Positions 1-7,851 of a stretch of DNA of 64,000 bases are shown piece by piece (the first letter of the stretch is position 1; every line of letters begins with the position of its first letter). This DNA is from DASSQJ01 sp963730165 (GTDB taxonomy: Bacteria; Actinomycetota; Actinomycetes; Actinomycetales; Dermatophilaceae), in NCBI GenBank assembly GCA_963730165.1, contig CAVSQS010000001.1, positions 248,001-312,000 of the forward strand, read 5' to 3'. The translations under genes and the position numbers were made by a program. The notes beneath the pieces were generated by a model, which worked only from the letters and a program-made list of their open reading frames with translations, searched no databases and was not told the DNA's origin.

Positions 1-1
1 C

Positions 2-2359
2 GAGGTCCACTACCTCGCCGACCGATTCCGCGGGGCGGTCTGGGAGGAGGTGATCATCCACCTCCCCGAGTCGGTCCAGGTCATCTCGTTGTCCGCGACC
101 GTGAGCAACGCCGAGGAGTTCGGCGACTGGCTCGCCGAGGTGCGGGGCAACCACGAGGTCGTCGTGACCGAGCACCGGCCCGTCCCGCTCTTCCAGCACA
201 TGATGGTCGGGACGAGCATGTTCGACCTCTTCGCCGGCAACCGGGTCAACCCCGACCTCCTCCATGCGATCCGCGGTGCCGAGCAGCGCGGGCGCTTCGA
301 GGAGGCCGCCCCCCGGACGCAGCGGGGACGCGGCGGTGGCCGGCCCCGACGGGACCGCACCCCGCCGCGGGGACCGGGCGGGGGTCCCCGCGGGCGCGGG
401 TTCGCTCGCGGGGGCCGGCCGGGTGGCGGTGCGACCCGCGCGGAGGTCGTCGAGGAGCTCGAGCGCGAAGGGCTGCTCCCCGCGATCACCTTCATCTTCA
501 GCCGGGTCGGGTGCGAGGCGGCCGTCGGACAGCTGCTGGCCGCGGGCACCCGCCTCATCCCCGAGCGCGAGGGGCTGCGGATCCGCAGGCTGGTCGAGGA
601 ACGGGTCGAGAGCCTCGCCGAAGAGGACCTCGGGGTCCTCGGCTACTGGGACTTCGTCGAGGGCCTCTCCCGCGGCTTCGCGGCCCACCACGCGGGGATG
701 CTGCCGCTGTTCCGCGAGATCGTCGAGGAGCTGTTCACGACGGCGCGCATCCGGGCCGTCTTCGCCACCGAGACCCTCGCCCTGGGCATCAACATGCCCG
801 CCCGCACCGTCGTGCTCGAGAAGCTCGTCAAGTTCAACGGCGAGGCCCATGCCGACGTCACACCGGCCGAGTACACCCAGCTGACCGGACGCGCGGGACG
901 GCGCGGGATCGACATCGAGGGACACGCGGTCGTCCAGTGGAGCCGCGGCATGGACCCGACGGCGGTCGGTGGTCTCGCCTCGACGCGCACCTACCCCCTG
1001 CGCTCCAGCTTCCGACCGACGTACAACATGGCCGTCAACCTCGTGGCACAGGTGGGTCGGGAGGTCGCGCGCGAGGTCCTCGAGACCTCGTTCGCGCAGT
1101 TCCAGGCCGACCGGGCAGTGGTCGGGCTGGCGACCCAGCTCCGCAAGAACGAGGAGGGGCTCGCCGGGTACGCCGAGGCGATGCACTGCGACTACGGCGA
1201 CTTCCGTGCCTACGCCCGGATCCGTCGGGAGCTGGCCGATGCCGAGAAGGACGGCCGCAAGGCCAGGGCTGCCTCCCGGCGCGCCGAGGCGGCGGTGTCC
1301 ATGGAGCGTCTGCGGGTGGGGGACGTCATCCGGATCCCGGCGGGACGACGGGCCGGATGGGCCGTCGTCGTCCAGCCGGCCCGGACAGGCAAGGGCACGC
1401 CGACCCTCCCGACGGTCGTCACGGAGGACAAGCAGTTCCGCAGGCTGACCCTGGCCGACGTCCCCGAGCCGGTCGAGGCGCTCGCGCAGGTCAAGGTCCC
1501 GGCCCACTTCAACCCCAAGTCACCCAAGGCGCGGCGCGACCTCGCGACGTCGCTGCGCATCGCGACCCCGGAAGGGGTGGAGACGGCGCCCTCGCGACCG
1601 GGCCGGCACGACGTGAGCGCCGACTCGGACCGGCTCGACCACCTGCGCCGGCAGCTGCGCGACCACCCGTGCCACCAGTGTCCGAGGCGCGAGGAGCACG
1701 CGCGGTGGGCGGAGCGGTGGTGGCGTCTGAAGCGGGAGACGACCGGGCTGCAGCGGCGCGTCGAGGGCCGCACGAACACCGTGGCCCGCACCTTCGACCG
1801 CATCTGTGACGCACTCGAGGCCCTCGGCTACCTCGAGGCGGGCGGGACGGCCGTCACCGACCGCGGGCAGCGGCTGCGGCGGCTCTACACCGAGAAGGAC
1901 CTGCTCGCCGCCGAGTGCCTGCGCCACGAGGTCTGGAAGCGCCTCGACGCCCCGGGCCTCGCGGCGGCTGTCTCGGCGCTCGTCCACGAGCCTCGCCACG
2001 AGGAGGCCACGGTCGCACCGCGGATGCCCACCGACGAGGTCGCCGAGGCGATCGTCGCGACGGAGCGGCTCTGGAGCGAGATCGAGGACCTCGAGACCGA
2101 CCACGACCTGCCGACCACCTCGATGCCGGACGGTGGGATGGCCTGGATGGTGCACCGCTGGGCCTCCGGGGAGCGGCTCGACGCCGTGCTGCGGGGTCAG
2201 GACGTGGCGGCCGGCGACTTCGTGCGGCGCTGCAAGCAGCTCGTCGACCTGCTCGACCAGGTGGCGGACGCGGCGAGCGACCCCGAGCTGCGCCGGACCG
2301 CCCGACGCGCCGTCGACGCGGTGCTGCGCGGCGTGGTCGCCGCGGACCGCCTCGACTGA
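2..2359 (+). CDS. helY: HelY-like Ski2-family DEAD/DEAH helicase (5' truncated by window edge)
   Basis: The reading frame is open from base 2, so the N-terminal part with the Walker A motif lies outside the window; about 785 residues are visible. It begins just inside motif II (EVH of DEVH), followed by motif III SLSATVSN, FATETLALGINMP (motif V region) and QLTGRAGRRG (motif VI). This is the Ski2/Mtr4-like superfamily 2 helicase layout, and the actinobacterial member is HelY. A strongly Arg/Gly-rich insert (317-430) separates motif III from the second RecA domain. The long C-terminal part includes a Cys pair near HPCHQCPRREEH. A 5'-3' exonuclease lies downstream on the other strand, as near helY in other actinobacteria. 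Family is secure; the exact RNA or DNA substrate is not known. Confidence 0.9.
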   Translation, partial: EVHYLADRFRGAVWEEVIIHLPESVQVISLSATVSNAEEFGDWLAEVRGNHEVVVTEHRPVPLFQHMMVGTSMFDLFAGNRVNPDLLHAIRGAEQRGRFEEAAPRTQRGRGGGRPRRDRTPPRGPGGGPRGRGFARGGRPGGGATRAEVVEELEREGLLPAITFIFSRVGCEAAVGQLLAAGTRLIPEREGLRIRRLVEERVESLAEEDLGVLGYWDFVEGLSRGFAAHHAGMLPLFREIVEELFTTARIRAVFATETLALGINMPARTVVLEKLVKFNGEAHADVTPAEYTQLTGRAGRRGIDIEGHAVVQWSRGMDPTAVGGLASTRTYPLRSSFRPTYNMAVNLVAQVGREVAREVLETSFAQFQADRAVVGLATQLRKNEEGLAGYAEAMHCDYGDFRAYARIRRELADAEKDGRKARAASRRAEAAVSMERLRVGDVIRIPAGRRAGWAVVVQPARTGKGTPTLPTVVTEDKQFRRLTLADVPEPVEALAQVKVPAHFNPKSPKARRDLATSLRIATPEGVETAPSRPGRHDVSADSDRLDHLRRQLRDHPCHQCPRREEHARWAERWWRLKRETTGLQRRVEGRTNTVARTFDRICDALEALGYLEAGGTAVTDRGQRLRRLYTEKDLLAAECLRHEVWKRLDAPGLAAAVSALVHEPRHEEATVAPRMPTDEVAEAIVATERLWSEIEDLETDHDLPTTSMPDGGMAWMVHRWASGERLDAVLRGQDVAAGDFVRRCKQLVDLLDQVADAASDPELRRTARRAVDAVLRGVVAADRLD

Positions 2360-2394
2360 CCCCGACGCGCCTGCCCACCCGACACGACGACCCC

Positions 2395-2465
2395 GACTCA
2401 TTGCGAAACCGCCACACACTCGGGCTCCGGACAGGCCATCCGAGGTGGTGGATTCGCAATGGGTC
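2395..2465. terminator. Long imperfect hairpin between convergent genes
   Basis: The arms 2395-2407 and 2453-2465 pair over 13 positions with one G-T wobble. After one mismatch, a further 7 and then 5 base pairs form around a 3-base bulge, leaving a loop of about 16 bases. It lies between the stop of the helicase gene and the stop of the exonuclease gene, so a bidirectional terminator is the simplest reading. There is no T-run. The outer arms are relatively AT-rich for this genome, so it could instead be a dispersed palindromic repeat; no second copy was noticed in the window. Confidence 0.5.
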
Positions 2466-2500
2466 GCGACGACCTGGAGGAGGGGAGCGGAGCCCGGTGG

Positions 2501-3445
2501 TCAGCCGAGCTCGAGCGCGGAGAGCAGCCGGTCGACCGGGTTGGCGACGCCGTAGGTCTCGGCGAGCCGGCCGAGGAGGTCGGGGTCCGCGACAGCGGTG
2601 GGGACGGCGATGTCGACGTCCGCGACCGGGGCGTCGTGGGCGACCCGGACGACCCGGGGGGCCACGTCCAGGTAGTCTGAGGCCGCCTCGAGGTTGGCGC
2701 GTCGGGCCCCCTTGAGCCCGGGGTCGCCGCCGTGGACGGCCCGGCGCAGGCCGGCCAGCGACCCGTACGTCGCGATCAGCTGCGCAGCCGTCTTCTCGCC
2801 GATCCCCTTGACCCCGGGCAGGCCGTCCGAGGTGTCGCCACGCAGCACCGACATGTCGACGTAGGCGTCGCCGGTGCTCACGCCGTACCTCTCGGCCAGC
2901 GCGGTCTGGGTCATGACGTCGGGGTCGCGCACGCCACCGCGCCCGGTGTAGAGCACTCGCACGGGTCCCTCGTCGTCGACGAGCTGGAGCAGGTCGCGGT
3001 CCCCGGTGACGACGTCGACGGGTAGCCGGCCGGCGTGTCGCGCCACGAGCGTGCCGATGACGTCGTCGGCCTCGTAGCCGGGGGCCCCGAGTCGGGCGAT
3101 GCCCACGGCCCGGAGCGCGTCGCGGATCAGGGGAACCTGTGGTGTCAGGTCGTCCGGACTCTCCTCGACGGTGTCCGAGCCCTCGGTGAGGCGGTGGGTC
3201 TTGTAGGAGGGGATGAGGTCGACGCGCCACTGCGGACGCCAGTCGTCGTCCCAGCAGGCGACGAGGTGGGTGGGGCGGTGCGCGTTCACCAGGGTGGCGA
3301 GCATGTCGAGGAACCCACGGAGGGCGTTGGTCGGCGGCTCGGCGGGGTCGCTGCGCTGGTCCGGGACCCCGTAGAAGGCGCGGAAGTACAGCGAGGCCGA
3401 GTCGAGGAGCAGCAGCCGAGGCGTGGGGTCGGCGTCGGGTGGCAT
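2501..3445 (-). CDS. 5'-3' exonuclease (PolA N-terminal/FEN family)
   Basis: A 314-residue stand-alone 5'-3' exonuclease that would cut RNA primers or flaps during replication and repair. Metal-binding acidic residues fall where the family has them: LLLDSASLYFRAFYG near the N-terminus, ACWDDDWRPQWR, PGYEADDVIGTLVARH, VVTGDRDLLQLV and DTSDGLPGVKGIGEKTA, the last opening the helix-3-turn-helix DNA-binding region. No polymerase domain follows. The ATG at 3445 is preceded on the - strand by TAGCCT (3452-3457) at a 6-nt distance, the leaderless arrangement common here. Convergent with the helicase. Confidence 0.9.
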   Translation of the reverse strand: MPPDADPTPRLLLLDSASLYFRAFYGVPDQRSDPAEPPTNALRGFLDMLATLVNAHRPTHLVACWDDDWRPQWRVDLIPSYKTHRLTEGSDTVEESPDDLTPQVPLIRDALRAVGIARLGAPGYEADDVIGTLVARHAGRLPVDVVTGDRDLLQLVDDEGPVRVLYTGRGGVRDPDVMTQTALAERYGVSTGDAYVDMSVLRGDTSDGLPGVKGIGEKTAAQLIATYGSLAGLRRAVHGGDPGLKGARRANLEAASDYLDVAPRVVRVAHDAPVADVDIAVPTAVADPDLLGRLAETYGVANPVDRLLSALELG

Positions 3446-3606
3446 GCGCCGAGGCTACGCCCGCCCCGCTGGGCCACCGTCGGTCCCGCACGGTGTCGGA
3501 CCGACGGACCGGCACCGCTACGTGCGCCACGCGATGACCGAGGTCCGGGCGCGCCGCCGCCGACGTCGTGACGGCGAAGTCCATTCCGCCGCGTCGGACC
3601 AGCCGC

Positions 3607-3639
3607 TATGCTCCCGGGATCCGGTTCCGCGAGAAGGAG
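3607..3639 (+). promoter_or_regulatory. Candidate -10 box and Shine-Dalgarno for the liv operon
   Basis: TATGCT at 3607-3612 resembles a -10 hexamer, and AAGGAG at 3634-3639 lies 6 nt before a TTG codon at 3646. The Shine-Dalgarno sequence decides the TTG start, because a GTG at 3639 is in another frame. No convincing -35 box was seen. Confidence 0.45.
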
Positions 3640-3645
3640 TGATCG

Positions 3646-5016
3646 TTGCGACAGCGCCTGGCGGCGGGCATCCTCGCCGTGCTCGCCCTCCTCCTGCTGG
3701 CACCGGCTGCGGCGTCTGCGTCGAGCGGGCTCTCGGCCGCCGACTCGGCGTCGGAGTCGCTCAAGGGGACCATCCGTGACCCCGGCGGAGATCCGCTCCA
3801 GGGCATCACGATCACCGTCGCCGGGGACGGTGGCGAGATCGGATCCGCGACGTCGGGGGACGACGGCACCTGGCAGGTCGAACTTCCCGGGCCGGGCACC
3901 TACACGGTCACCCTCGACACCTCGACACTGCCGGACGGCGTCCAGCTCCGCAACACGGGGGGTGAGGTGCTGTCCGACGTCGTCGTGAGGCCACAGCAGG
4001 CCCGGACCGTCATCTTCCCGCTCGTGCCTGCGGGCACACCCCAGCAGGAGGCCAGCACCGCGCCGAGCGCCACCGCCTCGCCTGAGGCGACCCCCGCGGG
4101 CGGTGGGACCGCACCGGAGGGCAGCGGGAACAGCACCAACCGCGTCCTCCAGCTCATCGTCGAGGGCATCAAGCTCGGTGCGATCATCGCGATCACGGCC
4201 GTGGGCCTCTCCCTGGTCTTCGGGACGACGAGGCTGATCAACTTCGCCCACGGCGAGCTCGTGACACTCGGCGCGATGGTCGCCTTCTTCTTCTCCACGA
4301 GCCCGCTGACGCTGCCGCTCGTCGTCGCGGCACTGTTCGCGGTCGCCGGCGGGGCCCTCACCGGCGGGGCCATGGAACGGGTGCTGTGGCGCCCGCTGCG
4401 TCGCCGCGGGGCCGGGCTGATCCAGATGTTCATCATCTCGATCGGTGTCTCGCTGCTCCTGCGCCACCTACTCCTCGTCCTGTTCGGGTCCCGGCGCCGT
4501 CAGTATGCCCAGTACGCCGTGCAGGAGAACATCGACATCGGGCCGGTCTCGATCACCCCCCGCGACCTCATCGTCGTCATCCTCTCCGGCCTGGTGATCC
4601 TCGGGGTGGCGTTCATGCTGCAGCGCACCCGCATCGGCAAGGCCATGCGTGCGGTCTCCGACAACCACGACCTCGCGGAGTCCTCAGGTATCGACGTCAA
4701 CCGCGTCGTCCTCGTCGTGTGGATGGTCGGTGGCGGCCTCGCCGCCCTCGGCGGGGTCTTCTACGGCCTGACCCAGGCCGTCTACTGGGACATGGGCTTC
4801 AACCTGCTGCTCCTGATGTTCGCCGGGGTCATTCTCGGCGGGCTCGGCAGCGCCTACGGCGCGGTCATCGGCAGCCTCGTCGTCGGGCTCATCGCGCAGC
4901 TGTCGACGCTGTGGTTCCCCACCGAGCTGCAGTATGCATGGGCACTGCTCGCGCTGATCGTGGTGCTGCTCGTGCGGCCCCAGGGGATCCTCGGACGCGT
5001 GGAGCGTGCCGGATGA
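3646..5016 (+). CDS. livH: Branched-chain amino acid ABC transporter permease LivH with N-terminal carboxypeptidase-regulatory-like domain
   Basis: A 456-residue protein, about 150 longer than typical LivH. Residues 1-26 form a signal peptide. Residues about 44-125 (LKGTIRDPGGDPLQGITITV, then GTWQVELPGPGTYTVTLD) look like a carboxypeptidase regulatory-like beta-sandwich, followed by a Thr/Ala/Pro-rich linker to about 165. The rest is a LivH permease, starting VEGIKLGAIIAITAVGLSLVFGTTRLINFAHGEL, which ends in GALGSAYGAVIGSLVVGL-like membrane segments. The fusion places an extracytoplasmic domain next to the channel, perhaps to dock the substrate-binding protein; that role is inference. First gene of livHMGF. 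The TTG start is chosen from its Shine-Dalgarno sequence. Confidence 0.88.
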   Translation: MRQRLAAGILAVLALLLLAPAAASASSGLSAADSASESLKGTIRDPGGDPLQGITITVAGDGGEIGSATSGDDGTWQVELPGPGTYTVTLDTSTLPDGVQLRNTGGEVLSDVVVRPQQARTVIFPLVPAGTPQQEASTAPSATASPEATPAGGGTAPEGSGNSTNRVLQLIVEGIKLGAIIAITAVGLSLVFGTTRLINFAHGELVTLGAMVAFFFSTSPLTLPLVVAALFAVAGGALTGGAMERVLWRPLRRRGAGLIQMFIISIGVSLLLRHLLLVLFGSRRRQYAQYAVQENIDIGPVSITPRDLIVVILSGLVILGVAFMLQRTRIGKAMRAVSDNHDLAESSGIDVNRVVLVVWMVGGGLAALGGVFYGLTQAVYWDMGFNLLLLMFAGVILGGLGSAYGAVIGSLVVGLIAQLSTLWFPTELQYAWALLALIVVLLVRPQGILGRVERAG

Positions 5017-5045
5017 CGTGCACGAGCCGAGAGGCAGGAGAGTAG

Positions 5046-6038
5046 ATGGACTGGCTGGCCATCCTGGGCAACTCGGTCCGAGGCATGTTCGGGCCCGAGG
5101 CAGCGATCTACGCACTGGCCGCGGTCGGGCTGAACGTGCAGTTCGGCTACACTGGCCTGCTCAACTTCGGGCAGGTCGGCTTCATGCTCGTCGGCGCCTA
5201 CGGCGTCGCGGTCTCCGTGGCGACCTTCGGGTGGTCGCTGTGGGCCGGGGTCCTCGTCGGGATCCTGTGCGCCGTCGTCCTCGCGCTCATCCTGGGAATC
5301 CCGACGCTGCGGCTGCGCGGCGACTACCTGGCCATCGCAACCATCGGGGCGGGGGAGGTTCTGCGATACTTCTATCGCTCCAGCTACCTCGAACCCCTCA
5401 CCGGCGGGGTCTTCGGACTGCGCCAGTTCGCAAACCCCTTCTTCGACGCCAACCCCTTCCCACCGGGCCGGTACGGGGTGGGAACGGTCTCCTTCGACGC
5501 TCGTTCGCTGTGGGTGATGACCGTCGGATGGGGCTTGGTCGCAGTTGCCTGTGGGCTGGTGGCGCTACTCATCCACAGTCCGTGGGGGCGGGTGCTGCGC
5601 TCCGTCCGTGAGGACGAGCTCGCGGCCCGCAGCCTCGGGAAGAACGTCTACGGCTTCAAGATCCAGAGCCTGGTGCTCGGCGGTGTGTTCGGCGCGCTGG
5701 CCGGCGCGCTGCTCGCGATCAACGTGCAGTCGGTCCAGCCCGACAGCTACAACCCCGTCGTCACGTTCTACCTCTACACGATCGTCATCCTCGGCGGTGC
5801 CAGCCGGGTCCTGGGGCCGGTCCTCGGCTCCATCGCCTTCTGGTTCCTCGTCACCTTCCTCGACTCGCTGCTTCGACAGGCGACCTCCTCCGGAGTGATC
5901 TCGACGAGCATCCTCGAGCCCGGCGACGTCGGCGCCGTCCGGTTCGCCTTCGTCGGCTTGGCGCTCATCCTCCTCATGGTGTTCAGACCCGCCGGCATGA
6001 TCGGCAACGCGAAGGAGCTGCGTCTCGATGTCCGCTGA
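5046..6038 (+). CDS. livM: Branched-chain amino acid ABC transporter permease LivM
   Basis: A 330-residue inner-membrane permease with about nine hydrophobic segments. The signature GLNVQFGYTGLLNFGQVGFMLVGAYGVA near the N-terminus and LGIPTLRLRGDYLAIATIGAGEVLRYF match LivM. RSLGKNVYGFKIQSLVLGG corresponds to the cytoplasmic coupling region that contacts the ATPases. It would form a heterodimer with LivH. It starts 29 bp after livH with an AGGAG Shine-Dalgarno sequence and overlaps the livG start by 11 bp. The transported compound may be leucine, isoleucine, valine, another amino acid, urea or an amide; sequence alone does not decide. Confidence 0.92.
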   Translation: MDWLAILGNSVRGMFGPEAAIYALAAVGLNVQFGYTGLLNFGQVGFMLVGAYGVAVSVATFGWSLWAGVLVGILCAVVLALILGIPTLRLRGDYLAIATIGAGEVLRYFYRSSYLEPLTGGVFGLRQFANPFFDANPFPPGRYGVGTVSFDARSLWVMTVGWGLVAVACGLVALLIHSPWGRVLRSVREDELAARSLGKNVYGFKIQSLVLGGVFGALAGALLAINVQSVQPDSYNPVVTFYLYTIVILGGASRVLGPVLGSIAFWFLVTFLDSLLRQATSSGVISTSILEPGDVGAVRFAFVGLALILLMVFRPAGMIGNAKELRLDVR

Positions 6039-6942
6039 CGAGCGTGCCGTCACCGGCGCAGCGGAGACGGGTCCGGGTGGTGCGACGGGCGGCCCGTCCG
6101 CCCTGACGGGGACCGCTCCCGAGCCCGGGGTGGCCAAGCCGGACCCGATCTTCGTCGCCGACGACATCGTGCGATCCTTCGGGGGCCTGCGGGCCGTGGA
6201 CGTGAGCCATCTCGAGGTCCAGCGCGGCACGATCACCTCGCTCATCGGCCCCAACGGCGCCGGCAAGTCGACCTTCTTCAACCTCGTCACCGGCTTCGAC
6301 AAGCCCGACGAGGGCCGCTGGCTGTTCGAGGGTGAGGACATCTCGGGGGAGTCGGCCTACCGCATCGCGCGCCGAGGGATGGTCCGCACCTTCCAGCTGA
6401 CCAAGGCACTGACCCGGCTCACCGCGCGCGAGAACCTCATGCTCGGCGCCAAGGGCCAGCTCGGCGAGCGCTTCGTTCCCGCCTTCCTGCGGTTCCCGTG
6501 GCTGGCGCAGGACCGCGAGATCGGGGAGCGCGCCGACGAGCTGCTCGAGCGGTTCAACCTGGCGCACATGCGCGACGAGTTCGCGGGCACCATGTCGGGC
6601 GGCCAGCGCAAGCTCCTGGAGATGGCCCGGGCCCTCATGGTCGAGCCGTCGATGATCATGCTCGACGAGCCGATGGCCGGGGTGAACCCCGCATTGACCC
6701 AGTCGCTGCTCGAGCACATCCGGGAGCTGCGCGACGAGGGTATGACCATCGTCCTCGTCGAGCACGACATGGACGTCGTGATGGGCATCAGCGACTGGGT
6801 GGCGACGTTCGCCCAGGGCGAGCTCATCGCCGAGGGGACGCCGGACGACATCCGCCGCAACGAGCACGTCATCGAGGCCTACCTGGGTGCCCACCGCGCC
6901 CTGCCCGCGGAGGGAGAGGAGGATGCCCATGAGCAGTCATGA
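6028..6942 (+). CDS. livG: Branched-chain amino acid ABC transporter ATPase LivG
   Basis: A 304-residue ATP-binding subunit. It shows Walker A GPNGAGKST, a Q-loop region in VRTFQLTKALTRLTARENLML, the signature MSGGQRKLLEMARALM, Walker B SMIMLDEPMAGVNP and the switch His in VLVEHDMDVVM. The C-terminal IAEGTPDDIRRNEHVIEAYLG is characteristic of LivG. About 45 N-terminal residues rich in Gly, Ala and Pro precede the first strand, so the start at 6028 could be slightly long. It overlaps livM upstream and livF downstream, which implies translational coupling. Confidence 0.92.
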   Translation: MSADERAVTGAAETGPGGATGGPSALTGTAPEPGVAKPDPIFVADDIVRSFGGLRAVDVSHLEVQRGTITSLIGPNGAGKSTFFNLVTGFDKPDEGRWLFEGEDISGESAYRIARRGMVRTFQLTKALTRLTARENLMLGAKGQLGERFVPAFLRFPWLAQDREIGERADELLERFNLAHMRDEFAGTMSGGQRKLLEMARALMVEPSMIMLDEPMAGVNPALTQSLLEHIRELRDEGMTIVLVEHDMDVVMGISDWVATFAQGELIAEGTPDDIRRNEHVIEAYLGAHRALPAEGEEDAHEQS

Positions 6943-7738
6943 GCCCGAGGGCGCCGATCGCGGCAGTGAGGGCCGCGGCGGCGACGAGGCCACGCGCGTG
7001 GAGGGTGATGGCGGGGTGGAGCACCTTCTCGTCGCTGACGATCTCGTGGCCGGGTACGTGGCCGAGGTCAACATCCTCAACGGCTGCAACGTCCATCTCG
7101 ACACCGGCGAGCTGGTCGGGATCATCGGCCCGAACGGCGCTGGAAAGTCCACCCTGATCAAGGCCATGTTCGGCCTGGTCCCGGTTCGCTCCGGCCGGGT
7201 CGTGCTCGCCGGAGAGGACATCACCGGGCTCCCGGCGCACGCGCTCGTCTCCCACGGACTGGGGTACGTGCCGCAGAACAACAACATCTTCCCGTCCCTC
7301 ACCATCGAGGAGAACCTCGAGATGGGGATCTACCTGCGGCCGAAGGAGTTCCGGACACGCTTCGAGATCGTGTCCGACCTCTTCCCGCTGCTCGCCGACC
7401 GCCGCGCCCAGAAGTGCTCCTCGCTCTCGGGCGGTGAGCGGCAGGTCGTCGCCATGGGCCGGGCGCTGATGACGGACCCGCAGGTGCTCTTCCTCGACGA
7501 GCCGTCCGCCGGCCTCTCACCGCTCATGCAGGACTCGGTCTTCGAGTCGGTGGCGCGGATCAACCGCGCCGGCGTCTCGATCCTCATGGTCGAGCAGAAC
7601 GCGGCCCGCTGCCTCGAGATCTCCGACCGAGCGTACGTCCTCGACCAGGGCAAGGACGCCTACACCGGTCCGGGGCCCGAGCTGCTCCATGACCCCAAGG
7701 TGATCGAGCTGTACCTGGGAACGCTCGCCCGCATCTGA
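6929..7738 (+). CDS. livF: Branched-chain amino acid ABC transporter ATPase LivF
   Basis: The second ATP-binding subunit, about 269 residues. It has Walker A GPNGAGKSTLIKAMFGL, YVPQNNNIFPSLTIEENLEMG, the signature LSGGERQVVAMGRALM, Walker B VLFLDEPSAGLSP and MVEQNAARCLEISDRAYVL, all typical of LivF. The ATG at 6929 is preferred over one at 6923 because a strong purine-rich Shine-Dalgarno sequence (6913-6922) ends 6 nt before it and abuts the other. The first 30 residues are acidic and poorly conserved. It overlaps the end of livG by 14 bp and closes the operon at a terminator hairpin. Confidence 0.92.
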   Translation: MSSHEPEGADRGSEGRGGDEATRVEGDGGVEHLLVADDLVAGYVAEVNILNGCNVHLDTGELVGIIGPNGAGKSTLIKAMFGLVPVRSGRVVLAGEDITGLPAHALVSHGLGYVPQNNNIFPSLTIEENLEMGIYLRPKEFRTRFEIVSDLFPLLADRRAQKCSSLSGGERQVVAMGRALMTDPQVLFLDEPSAGLSPLMQDSVFESVARINRAGVSILMVEQNAARCLEISDRAYVLDQGKDAYTGPGPELLHDPKVIELYLGTLARI

Positions 7739-7788
7739 GGCCGGCTTTGCCGTCGACGGACGGCACGCGGTTGGTCCGGAGGATCCGG

Positions 7789-7824
7789 CAGGGGCCCGAT
7801 CACCTCGTGGTGACCGGGCCCCTG
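7789..7824. terminator. Strong hairpin terminator between livF and livK
   Basis: Two 16-base arms pair with a single A-C mismatch around a 4-base loop. The hairpin sits between the convergent livF and livK genes and probably ends transcripts from both sides. No T-run follows, as usual in high-GC actinobacteria. Confidence 0.8.
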
Positions 7825-7851
7825 AGTCGGTTGGAGCGCGCTACGCGTCGC

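Noticed and set aside
2395..2465. The long hairpin as the end of an insertion sequence
   Set aside because: No transposase fragment, no matching second end and no target duplication were seen nearby.
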